Assembly: GCA_051453625.1 (NCBI GenBank)
Contig: JBOZIK010000001.1
Span: 154,740,709-154,804,708 of the forward strand
Length of the DNA stretch: 64,000 nucleotides
Reading direction: 5' to 3'
Source: Welwitschia mirabilis
Taxonomy: Eukaryota; Gnetophyta; Gnetopsida; Welwitschiales
Positions 26,355 through 37,053 of the stretch are shown in pieces. Made by a program: the position numbers and the translations under genes. The notes under the pieces were generated by a model. It did no database searches. It was not told the DNA's origin and saw only the letters and a list, made by a program, of their open reading frames with translations. Numbering within the stretch: position 1 is the stretch's first letter; every line of letters begins with the position of its first letter.

Positions 26355-27015
26355 TACCTTTCAACTAATCTTTTCTAGTCCCTTAGCAAGAAATATGTAT
26401 CAAAAATATTAGGTAACATGGTAAAAATTATAAATTAACTCAATTAAATATAAAAATATTAAGTTCTTTAAAACAAATTTAACTAATGTACTATGAAATT
26501 ACACTTAATCAAAAGAATAGATCAAAAAAAAAAAGGTACCTAATGTAAATGTCACTTTTCCAATACAAGCTAAACTTTGTTCTCAAAGTTTGAAAAATAA
26601 AAAAGTGAATGTAAACACAATGAGGAATGAATGAAGCATTTTCTAATGTAGTCTAGAATGTGCTAGGAAAAAAATACTAAAAATAAAATGTACAATGTAT
26701 AATAAAACTAGAAATATGACATGCAGACTAATGTAAATGAAAGACTAAAGATAAAAAATGATTCTTTTGTTGTAGTGATTTAAATATCTAAATCTAAAAT
26801 GTATGTCTATACAAATAATTAAAAGATAACTAAAAAGGGAAGAATAATGAAAATTGAATGTGATTATTTTGAATGGAGGATTTAGAGATAAAACTAAATT
26901 AGTTAATTTTTGTAAATTTTTAATAGAGGCCCAAGTGCTAGAAACATAGGAAATGTGATGTAGAGTATCTATATAAAAAGGGAATCTATTTTTATAGGCT
27001 AATATAGTGGCACTA
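26355..27015 (-). other. 3' internal part of element B, unassigned
   Basis: No domain recognised. A minus-strand frame (26745-27023) runs across the A2 insertion point and continues in frame at 35974 and beyond, consistent with A2 having been inserted here. The peptide itself matches nothing I know and could be chance. Confidence 0.4.
27011..27015. repeat. Target site duplication CACTA, left copy of A2
   Basis: CACTA precedes the TGTTGCAATG start of A2; CACTA again at 35969-35973 follows its end. The match is perfect. Confidence 0.8.
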
Positions 27016-28244
27016 TGTTGCAATGATAAATTTTATGTTTTTGATGGGGTATTTTGAGTTGGACATTTAAAAAAGTTTAAGCAGAAAATGATGGTTATTA
27101 AGAGTTAAGGAGAAAATAACATAAATGCATAAATACTAATACATTTAAAGGTATTTTTAATTAATTATAATGATTCATATTTTTAGGAGAAATTAATGAG
27201 ATACAAGGCCAATTTAACTTGATAAAGAGCTTCAATAAGGCTATCATCCTCTTCATCATTTAAACAACCTATCAAGACAACACCACTTGCATGCTAACTA
27301 GGATGCTGACTGGACTAATATGAAGGCTAAATATAGAACTATCTTAACATGTTATCCTCCCCACCATCATCTAGACAATCGAGAGAATGATTTCTAATTT
27401 TAGTCAATGTACTAAACTTTATAAAACTTATACAATGTGTCATGCACTTTCTACATGTCATTAGGATTTTTCATGTATTTGTTAGGATTGTCTATTTTTG
27501 AGTCTATTGTGGTCAATAAATACTACCTTTATTCTTAACTCTGATCATCTTTATTACAATACAAATTCTCATGACATGAGGTCGAAGGGCTAAAGGCCAA
27601 TTTGTTAGTTATAGAGATAAGTCTCCCTTGATGTTGGGCTATGTCTCCTTCATTGAGATGTTGCTTCTTTGTAATAGGATGTTGGTTCGAGATCTAATGA
27701 AAATATTCTTTTGGTTTTCAGATATTCATATGCATGTCCCTTATGATTTACATTGGTTATGATTTCATGACAGTTTCATAATTGATATAGGTTATCAAAG
27801 ACAACCTTTATTAAGATTGAAATAGTTAGTTTAGGAAGTTGCATTGGATTTTATATATCATAAATTAAATTACTACATGTTTTCATATTATGTTCAATGT
27901 ACTTAATAGCATAGGTTGGTTTTAGTTAATGATAATTTCCTTGATTGATCTAGATTATATAGGATGGATCTTGATAACAGAGATTTGTTAGTTGGATAGA
28001 TATTGCATTTAGAGTGGATTTCATTTTCATTTGCATTATGTGTTTACTTTTCTTGCATTATTGATTTTTATTTTGAACCTTTACTTTGGAAAATCAATTC
28101 TCTTTATTCTCGCCTAGTTTCTTTGATGGATTATAACATTTGGATCCACTCCCATCTATATCAGTCTATTGTAGTAGTGCATATATTTTTGATTTACAAC
28201 ATTTGATAAAAGATGTGACATTTACATAAATACACACTATAACA
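27016..28244 (+). repeat. 5' LTR of A2 (1229 bp)
   Basis: The start TGTTGCAATG and the end CACTATAACA match A3's ends (TGTTGCGATG, CACCGCAACA). It pairs with 34731-35968 along its length, for example AGGGCTAAAGGCC and GTCTAATGAAAATATTC. Decayed palindromic units lie near 27245 and 27350. Confidence 0.85.
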
Positions 28245-28709
28245 TCTTCATGCTATTGATAGGAAATATTGCAAGAAGTTCGAGGATTGTTATCATCTAG
28301 ATAAGTCCCTTGGATTATGATTAAGGTATTTTTTATAGTAGCATTGTACTTTTACTATAAATATCATAGTTTTTATTTTCATGTTTTTGCTGCATTTTTT
28401 GTTTTTTATTTTGCATGTTTCAAGCCTATCGTCCTCTCTGTCATCCAGATGACATAGGAATAATGGCTTAGGATTAGGGTCTTTTTAATATTTTTTATAG
28501 TTTTTATTTTCTACCACAGAATAAAGTGATATCATCTCCTCTATTATCTAGATGAAATAGGTAGACAATTATTTAGTCTTGATTTCAGTTTTGTTTCTTT
28601 TTTTTTTTTTTGTTTCTATTTTTTTTCTATTTCATGAAGTGATTGTCCAGGTTATCATCTAGATGATAATAGAGAAAACATTACAAAAACATCATTGATC
28701 ATACAAGGA
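28245..28709 (+). other. Primer-binding site remnant and leader of A2
   Basis: A decayed primer-binding site (TTCATGCTATTGATAGGA) follows the LTR. The leader then holds three palindromic units: 28439-28454 TGTCATCCAGATGACA, 28541-28560 (CTATTATCTAGATGAAATAG) and 28652-28669 TTATCATCTAGATGATAA, the last a perfect 18-base palindrome. They lie about 194, 300 and 408 nt past the LTR and each is embedded in a roughly 100-bp diverged repeat rich in T. Confidence 0.7.
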
Positions 28710-30180
28710 CACAGTATACCTGGGTAAAAATATGAAGTATCAAAGGAAATAAAGCCTGATTGAGGAAAATATTTGAAAAGGTTTAGTTAACATTGAACTT
28801 AGCCAAAGTACACACATCCTAAGTACATAAAGAATTCCAAAAATTAAATTAAAAAAATTTTTATCTTTCATTATTTCAAGATCTAATTTTTTAAAATAAA
28901 GTAATACTATAGAAGAAAATCATATTTTAAATCTATTTTGAATACAATGCAAAAGTAAAAGCAAGTATTTTCATCTAATACCCCGTTCATAATAAGAATT
29001 CCTAATGCAAATACATCTGATGCGGATATTAAACTTAAAGATTTAATAGCTCATGGCAAATGTAAAATCCAAAACTTTTTTAACTTACCTCTTGATAATG
29101 ATGTAGAGCTAAAAAAAGACTTAAATGCTTATCTAACATTTTTAGGAGAATCTAATCAAGATCCTTTTTAACATCTTACCAAAATAGAATAATTAATGCT
29201 AACTTCAGAAAATAGGAAAAAATGAATTAGTAATAGAACTTACATGATTATCTTTTCTATCACACTTAGAGATAGAGTATAATTTTGGCTTAAAATGATA
29301 ACTAATAAAATTATTAAAACCTAGAGTTAAGTTTTAAATGCTTTTATCCAAATATTTATGAATGAGAGCATAATGAGAAAAATTAAAAAATAAGTCACAA
29401 AATTTTAACAACAACCTAATGAAGATTATGCCACAACATATGAATAATTCATTATAGCAACTCATTCCAATCTTATTAATGAATTTCTTAAAAAATAACT
29501 AATAGATTATTTTTATAGTGGATTAAATAGGAAAACTAAACAAATTGTAGATTTTTCATGTGGTGGTAACTTGATGAATTTAGATTTAGAAAATGCATGA
29601 ACATTGTTAGAAGATCTTGTTAAAATTAGTCAAACTCATCTTAAACCAACTTTTAAAGAAAATCAAACTATAGGTTAAATGATAAAGGACTTAAAAGAAG
29701 AAAAATGTGATAAGAAGAACGATCAAAATAATTCAATAAATGCAATAATAATTTCACTACTTTTTCAGAGAAATACACTCAAATGATTATAAATATAAAA
29801 GTAGAAAATGAAAAGCATTAACATCAATATGTGATATATGCAAAGATAACTATCACATAACAAAACAATGTCCCTTGTTACTGACATGTAAAGAGAAAAT
29901 ACTTGAATAAGTATGTGCATTTAACTAAAGGCTTTAAATTTTCAAAACTAAATGCAATATCAACAAGGAATAAACTGGTAAAATAATTGAAAAACTTTTA
30001 AGAATATATTATATAATTTAAACTTCCAATCAAATAAGTTCCAACCAAGCTCTTTAAATTTTTAAAATCAAAATCAGAATGAACTAGTTATAAAAGAGTT
30101 AAGAAAAACTAATACAAACATAAAAAATTTAGTTAATGTATTTCAATAAACAATGTTAGCCCTTTAAAGACGATAAGGAT
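28710..30180 (+). pseudogene. gag of A2 (broken)
   Basis: It aligns with A3's gag from its N-terminus, but the A3 start codon is lost here. Capsid-type blocks are visible, including a pair of short stretches at about 29130-29170 (GESNQDPF) and 29230-29300 (SITLRDRV-like). At 29830-29871 a full nucleic-acid-binding zinc knuckle is kept: CDICKDNYHITKQC, which is C-x2-C-x4-H-x4-C. The same place in A3 has lost its first two cysteines. Stops interrupt the frame. Confidence 0.75.
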
Positions 30181-30451
30181 ATCTTATAACTCAACCTTTT
30201 TCAAACCTAAATGAAGTAAGAAGATATTGTAAAATAATAGATACAACACCACCTTTCCATGAGACTTAAACTTCTACAAATTATGAGGAAGGTGAGGAAG
30301 AGAATGATATAGAAATATTAGAAACATATATTTTTCCTTTAACCTTAGATGAGCCTTTATGAAAAATATAAAAAAACAAAAGGCAAGCTCCCCTTGGCTT
30401 AATACAAATTCCACTTTTGATGAGAAATTAATGCAATATGATAATAACAAA

Positions 30452-30461
30452 NNNNNNNNNN
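30452..30461. other. Short assembly gap (10 N)
   Basis: Ten N between the gag end and protease of A2. Confidence 0.9.
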
Positions 30462-30589
30462 ATCACCCTTTTTAAAACTCTTTTAAAAAAAATCTAAATA
30501 TGCTAAGTTATGAAAAGACCTACTTTAAAAGAAAATAAAAAACATACTATTCCTACTAGAGTTTTTCTTGCTTAATCTATTTTTAACTT

Positions 30590-31110
30590 AGTCATATAAA
30601 AAGTATCTAAATTTAAAGATTTTGAGGTAGTAATAGTAAGTGTCACTTTAGAAGGAAATAAGAAAATTAGAAAATCTTTGATTTACATAGGAGCAAGTGT
30701 AAACATCATGCCTCTTCACATTTGTAAAAAACTTAGGTTGAAGGAAATAATTAAACCTATACTAATCATATTATAATTAGTCAATAGTTTAATTAGGAAA
30801 ATTGTGAAAATCATTAAAAGCTTAGTCATCCAAATAGAAGAAGATTACTACCCCATATATGTGGTTGTAATTAAAGCATAACATGATGGAAGTTACCCAC
30901 GAAGTTTAAGAAGATCCTTTTGTGTGATCGCTTATTACATCATAGATACATGAATTGGATTAATGGAATATCACATTGGTAATAAGAGGTATGTTATTAG
31001 AGTTTTTAATGCTATAAAAAAATATATGAGTGATGATGAAAACTTAGAAAAATGAGCTAAACCAACTTTATTTGTACAACATCACTTGGTTGAAATGAAA
31101 TTAAGAATGC
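30590..31110 (+). pseudogene. Retropepsin of A2 (broken)
   Basis: The frame gives LIYIGASVNIMPLHICKKL, matching A3's protease (LINIGTSVNIMPLHICKRL). The catalytic Asp of the D-x-G-A-S motif is Tyr here, so the enzyme would be inactive. Stops follow about 120 bases later. The pro-protein processing enzyme of the element in intact relatives. Confidence 0.75.
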
Positions 31111-31189
31111 TACAAGACTCAACTTTGCATAAAAATTTAATAGAAATAAATAATTTTAATCATGACAATGAAGAGTGAAATTTGTTAAT

Positions 31190-32140
31190 AGGAAAGAATT
31201 TCAACATGTAAACTTAATTGAAACATTTTGTTATAAGCCTCATCATCCACTTCTATCATCGAAATGATAATGTAGGACAATAGTTAGAAAAATTACATAT
31301 CAATAAAATAAAAATAAGAATAATAAATAAAAGGAAAGATATATTCACTAACAAGAAAATTACAGAAAGTATTCAACATAGTAAGGTCAAAAACAACAAT
31401 GAAAAAAGGAGGAATAATGAAAAACCCATAAAATGTCAATCAAACTTAATGAAAAATAAACCCATCCTTTCCCATATAGTAAGTTAATTTAAAAAAATCT
31501 TCCCATGTTTCTTCATTCTATTATCTTAAAAATATTTAAAGAAACATCTTTCTCTTTTCTATTAAGTTAACTTTAGCTTATAATAATAAATATTTTTAAA
31601 AGTATAACTTGAATTATCTTGGACTTCTAAATTTGAGAAAACATTATTTTTTGATAATTAACATTTTAAAATGAGACTTAGAAAACTTCTTAAGTATATT
31701 AAACCTTCCTTAATCTTCATTCTAAGAAGCTTTCTTTAAAATTTTTGACTCCTGGTAAAACCATTAACCTTTTTCATCCTCAATATTAACTTTACATGAA
31801 ATATATATTTGGAATTCTTTATATCATGAATTTGATAAGAGATTTTTCTTCCATGGATTATTTAAACTCTCTATCTCTCATATTAAAAATAACATTTATG
31901 AAGCCAAAATGTTACCTTATCATGCATATGTGCCTTTTATGTTTTATCAATTGGTTTCTATTTGGTTTGGTCCTTATTTTGCTAAGAAAATACAATATCT
32001 TAGGACTTGAATAAAGCATTATTTATTCTTTTTTCCTTTCTTTTTAATAAATTATTAAATAGAAAATAGGATTTGAATAAAACTTATTTCTAGTTTGCTT
32101 TGGTGTTTTTTATAATTTTATGATTGTTATGCTTTTATCT
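31190..32140. other. Unassigned segment replacing RT-integrase in A2
   Basis: In A3 over 3 kb of RT, RNase H and integrase lies between protease and the integrase end. A2 has instead about 1 kb without recognisable pol. A short open frame (31796-32014) is hydrophobic and unrecognised. The origin (filler at a deletion, or another insertion) cannot be decided by eye. Confidence 0.5.
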
Positions 32141-32194
32141 TTAGTTTTATTTTCAATAATGTAATCTCTAGATGATTAGGTCCTTAGCTTTTAA

Positions 32195-32300
32195 AGGAAG
32201 TAAATTTTTAAATGGTTCAGTTGAGATTTTTAATTTGGACATTAGGGAAATTCAAAAAATGGACAAAGGTTAAAAATTGATGAGTTATTTTAAGACCTTG
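32195..32300 (+). pseudogene. Integrase C-terminal remnant of A2
   Basis: The translation NGSVEIFNLDIREIQKMDKG matches the end of integrase in A3 (NGSVKIFDLNTREIQKVN). Only this last piece is left. Confidence 0.7.
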
Positions 32301-32675
32301 AACATAATAAAAGAAATTGTTTTGAAAGTTCTTCTATCATTATCTGAATTCTTTCTTAGTTAATTCTTTTGGTGGACATCATGTTATCACTTGAATGTCT
32401 TTAAAACTTATCTTATATTTTACTTTATGAAGTTAATATAACTAGTAATTTGTACTTGGGCATTTAAAAAGTAATAAGATTGGATTCACCCAATATTAAG
32501 ACATTCAAATGTCTGTGAACTTCATTTTCAAGGAATATGCTTTGGTTTTTTATCTTTTCTCTCAATGTTATGAGCATTTGATTATTTAGGGGTGTTCTTT
32601 CTTGTCTTTCATCTCTTTTTTTTCACCTTTGTCTTTACAATAATGTGGTTATGTGGGATTTATTTTAAAAAATTA

Positions 32676-32716
32676 TTTAAAAAAAAGAAAGAAAGAAAAA
32701 GAAGAAGAAGAAGAAT
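32676..32716 (+). repeat. Internal polypurine tract of A2
   Basis: A run of A and G (AAAAAAGAAAGAAAGAAAAA then GAAGAAGAAGAA) just upstream of the conserved 3' block. A1 has the same kind of tract at the same relative place and A3 has a shorter one. Confidence 0.6.
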
Positions 32717-32739
32717 GATCATGATATATTATTTCTATA

Positions 32740-32990
32740 TTAAATACATGATCACCATGATGTCTTATGGTAGTGGGGTAAATTTTTCTAAGTGGAACCT
32801 TCAGTAGTATTGATATCTATGGAAATTCCACTAAGGGGTCAGTTGGCTATGCTTCATGAATCCCTACTTCTTTGAATATGGTCGTACTAGTCTTATCATG
32901 GATTAATAATAAATACTTTAATGCTATAGGATCAATGGTATTTCTGGCATCATCAGAGGCATTACTTATTTCCTAAACTTATTATTCTTA
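32740..32990 (+). other. Conserved 3' non-coding block of family A (copy 2)
   Basis: It aligns with 62700-62950 and with the reverse complement of 1060-1268. The shared core is CCACTAAGGGGTCAGTTGGC, followed by a CCTTACTTC-like word and CTTATCATGGA. No common reading frame. It is the best conserved non-coding stretch outside the LTRs. Confidence 0.65.
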
Positions 32991-34730
32991 TAGTATTCCC
33001 ACATGGTCATTTCATATTTGAGGATTCGGGTGTGTTTTGGGGTGTTAGCAAGTGAGTTCATTTCTAGCAACTTTTAATCTTATCATTCATTATTTAAAAA
33101 CATTAGTTGCTTGACATCGTGATAATCACTATCTATTTGAGTAGTACTATATGGAGTTTTTACATTATGTCATGCACCATTAATCAGGTGATTTTATGAA
33201 TTCTTCCATAAGGGCTTACTATGCTTGAATTTGAGGTAGATACATAATGTTCTTCATGTTCCTAAATTGTCCATTTCTGTTTTTATTTTCCTTAGTTGTT
33301 TTCTTTGGTACTTCAAAGTTATTTCCATCCTTTTTAATCACAAATTCTTAGGACATGATCATTTAGTAGTTTCTTATCAATTTTTATTTCCATTGTAGTT
33401 TTTATTTCTAGAAATTAATTTTCTTTTTGCAAATAAATTTTCTTAGTTTATGATGCTAATTTTTCCTATCTATTCTTTTAAATCTTTTCAAGTTTCATTT
33501 TCTTTAAATTTCTTTTTGAGTTTTATGTATCTAGTACTATTTTTCAATAATTGTGAGTTCATGGCACATTTATCTTTCCTAGTTTAGTGCATTCACCTCC
33601 TTTATCATGCCTTGATTTATTATGATTCTTAGTCATTTCCCATCTTTTGGACTCTTTAATAGCTTTTTGAGACCTCCATATACTATCTGAGCTTAACTTA
33701 TTGTGCTAATAATTTAATTTTTATTAATATTTTAAAAACCCCTATCATACTCTTGGTCCTTCAGATGATCAAGCAGATATCACATAAATTTTTTTTGAAT
33801 AATTTTCAAACTAAATCTGACCCTTCTTTTCATGCATAGAATGCTATTCCTAGCCTACCTATATTACTTACTTGTACTTAAACTTGCATATTGACCTTTT
33901 TAATCTTACCTTAATGTAATATAGGATGTATTAATTCACATGTTAGGGGTGATGAGGGAGGGGAGTAGGAACGAAGAAGGGGTAGGATATATATTTTAAG
34001 TAAATTTTAAATTTTTAAAGATTATCTTTACATTTTCATGAGATATTTCTGTAGTGTATTAATCCAATTCTAAATTCCTATTATTTGAGTGATATACATT
34101 ATGAATATTGTTTATTAAATTAAGTACTTAATAGCAAAATACTTGTAAATTTTTTTCTTGATAGGAATGATATAAATAATTTATAAGACTAGGGATACAA
34201 GAAATAATGTTATGATTGATTATTTTTAATATACTTCCCTTGTAGATTGTACTTACAAACTCAATGTTTAATCTATGAATATCATTTTTAAGTTATTACT
34301 TTTTCTGATGATATATGCACATCACTTATCTAAACTACTATGGTTATATTTTATAATGATTCTTTTGTTTTAAACATCTAATCTTTATTTTTCTGATGTG
34401 CTAAATGTTTTAAATGGGGACTAATTCACTAGTAACTATTTTAATCTTATGTTTTTATGAGCATGATTACAGCTAATTAATTTTATAGATTAATTTTAAG
34501 AGCCTATCATCCCCACTATTATTCAGATGATAGTCTAAACGATAGCATCATCACTCTATCTATCAAGGTAAAAAAAATTAGTTTATTTAATTTTATCATT
34601 TACTCTTACATACTGAGATTTTTGAACTTAAATTAGATATCCCTAGTTAGTATTTATCTTATTCAATTTGGCTCACAATTATGGTTTTTCACCAACTTTA
34701 TCATGGACTAATAAAGCTAGTAGGGAGTTA
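32991..34730 (+). other. 3' non-coding part of A2
   Basis: No gene recognised. It holds a G-rich islet at 33948-33986 and, near its end, a hairpin at 34504-34533 (CTATCATC, 14 bases, GATGATAG). A3 has the equivalent hairpin at 63655-63686. A purine-rich GTAGGGAG just before 34731 is the likely polypurine tract that primes plus-strand synthesis. Confidence 0.5.
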
Positions 34731-35968
34731 TGTTATGATGTCAAATTATATGTTTTTAATGAAGTAATTTAAGTAGTTTGGCACAACATTTATACAGGTT
34801 TGAGCAAAAAATAATGATTATTAAGAGTTAAGAAGAAAATCATGGAAATGTGCAAATACTAATACATTTGAAGGCATTTTGGATTATATCCATACTTCAC
34901 ATTTTAAGGAGGAATTAATGAGATTCAAGGCCAATTTAACTTTATAAAAAACTTCAAGAAGGCTGTCATCCTCTCCATCGTCTAGATGACATGCTAAGAC
35001 GACACCACTTGCATGCTAACTAAGATGGTAATTAGACTAACATGAAGGCTAAATATATAACTCTCTTAAAATGGAATCATTACCACCATCGGTTGGATAA
35101 CTAGAAGGATGACACCTAATTTTAGTTAATGTATTAAACTTTACCAAACTTATGGAATTTGTCATGCACTTTCTATGCATTGTTAGAGTTTTTCATGCAT
35201 TTTTTAGGATTATCTATGTTTGAGTCTATTGTTATCAATAAATACCATCTTTAGCCTTGACTTTAATAATCTTCGTTGCACTAGAAATTCTTGTGATAGG
35301 AGATAGAAGGGCTAAAGGCCCATTTGTTAGTTGCAGAGAGGATTTTTCCTTGGTATTGGGTTGTGTCTCCTTTATTGAGGTGTTGTTGCTTTGTGACAAG
35401 ATGTTGGTTTAAGGTCTAATGAAAATATTCTTTTAGCTTTTATATATTCGTGTGCACATCTCTTATGGTTATAGTGGTTATGATTTCATCATAGTTTCAT
35501 AATTGATATAGGTCATCAAGGTCAATATTTATTAAGGTTAAAATCATTAGTTTAGAAACTTGCATTGCATTTTATATTTCACAGATTAAATCATTGCATG
35601 TTTTCATACTCTGTTTAACACACTTGATAGCCTAGTTCTTTTTTTTGGTTAGTGATAGTTTCTTTAATTGATCTAGGTTATATAGGATTAATCTTAGTGA
35701 TATAGATTTAGTAATCCAATAGATAGTACTTTTAGAGTATATTAGATTTGCATTTTCATTATGTGTTTACTTTTCTTGCATTGTTGATTTTTATTTTAAA
35801 CCTTTACTTTATGAAAAGTAATTCTCTTTCTTCTTGATTAATGCCTTTAATGAAGTATGACATTTGAATCCACTTCCATCTATATTAGTGTGTTGTGTTT
35901 GTGCATATATTTATTATTGACAGTATTTGATAAAGGATGTAAAATTTGCATAAATATGCACCACAATA
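34731..35968 (+). repeat. 3' LTR of A2 (1238 bp)
   Basis: The start TGTTATGATG and the end ACCACAATA correspond to the 5' LTR ends after transitions. It carries a clear palindromic unit at 34964-34991: TGTCATC, 14 bases, GATGACA. Followed directly by the duplication CACTA (35969-35973). Confidence 0.85.
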
Positions 35969-36210
35969 CACTAATTAGGAAGATCAATAGCATCGAATTT
36001 ATGAAGAGGTAGCCTCAAAGGTTATGTTTTAGGGTCTTAAAACCAAATTAAAACATTAAGTGCTAGTTCAGAACTAAAACTAGATTTGTAAAAATAGAAA
36101 TTCATATTGATTTTTCATTAAGTATAAAAGTTATTATGACAAAGCAAGATACAATTAGAATGTATTCACAAAATCTAAAAACATGCAGATGGAAAATGGT
36201 ATAAGTGTAA

Positions 36211-36268
36211 GAGAAAGAGAGATAGAGAGAGAGTATGTGTGTATGAGAGAGAAGAGATAGAGAGAGAT
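36211..36268. repeat. GA-rich microsatellite
   Basis: An imperfect run of GAGA with an interruption of TGTGTGTATG. Confidence 0.8.
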
Positions 36269-36687
36269 TCATCTCAAAGATCTTCTATGAGAAGCCAACC
36301 ACTCAAGTTTTTAATCCATCTCTTCTTACTTATTTGATATCTTCTTTTGTCTTTTCTTTGTTTGTAATTTTTTTAATTTTCTTCCATAGCTTTCCAATCT
36401 AAGTTATTTAAGATCTTGAAAATTCCTTCAAAAAGTTATCACTTAAAGTAGTGAAGGGATATTATTAATTAGTAAAAGGAAGAGCATAAGAAAGTAGGAA
36501 ATAAGGGGCATAAGAGGATTTGCTAATAGGAGCTCTCTCTTTTCTTCTTGTAGTGGATGGAGAGTAGGGTAAACAAGGAGAAGTTATTTGAGAAAGTTCT
36601 TCTTCTTTTTCTTGAATCTTATGAAGGCACTCTGGGATCCAATCTTGATTCTTATCCTTTTTAAGTTGGATAATCATTTTAGAGGTA

Positions 36688-37053
36688 ATGATTTCTATGA
36701 AGGTTCTATCCCATCTTTTACAATATGAGCTAGAGCATTATAGATCAATCCTGAAACTAAGAAAAGAAAGGGAAGATTACTCCTATGGCCTATATTATTT
36801 ATATGGTAGTAAAAAGACAAATAACTATGTCAAAGAGTTTACTATCTTAGATGATCCTAATCATATCAAGATAACTAATCTAGGCATAGATTACATGAGA
36901 TGTAAGAAAAACGTTTCAAATGATAAACCTAAAAAGTACATGTTGGTTTGTATAAAGGTATTTGTAAGGTTAGACTCCTTTCCTGTGTGGTGCATATTCA
37001 ACATTAAGTGCAATGCAATAATAGATAAAGGATTTATTAAGCATATAAAGTAA
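36688..37053 (+). other. Unrecognised 121-codon open frame
   Basis: The longest uninterrupted gap-free frame in this part, starting at ATG and ending TAA. I do not recognise the protein. The first half is rich in charged residues (LKLRKEREDYSYGLYYL); the C-terminal end contains NAIIDKG, which faintly recalls a retropepsin D-[ST]-G turn but lacks the small residue after Asp. It lies antisense to element B. It could be chance, or a relic of an unrelated element. Confidence 0.2.

Larger units (their letters stand above)
27016..35968 (+). mobile_element. Ty3/gypsy (Athila-like) element A2, internally deleted
   Basis: A complete insertion with two LTRs (27016-28244 and 34731-35968), a 5-bp duplication and a leader, gag and protease like A3's. 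RT, RNase H and most of integrase are missing: protease ends near 31100 and the next recognisable pol is the last part of integrase at about 32195-32290. About 1 kb of unrelated sequence lies between. It is therefore a non-autonomous derivative. Hand comparison puts the two LTRs at roughly 80% identity, so the insertion is old. Confidence 0.85.

Noticed and set aside
28439-28669. CRISPR-like array from the regularly spaced palindromes
   Set aside because: The units differ from each other and the intervals are T-rich diverged repeats about 100 bp long. The context is a plant retrotransposon leader.
31796-32807. Hydrophobic open frames in A2 as membrane or envelope proteins
   Set aside because: The Phe/Leu/Ile richness comes from T-rich DNA, and neither frame is conserved in A1 or A3.
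36465-37053. Endogenous pararetrovirus (caulimovirid) relic
   Set aside because: A weak protease-like turn was considered, but no coat-protein zinc finger, RT or movement-protein motif was found nearby. Not enough for a viral call.
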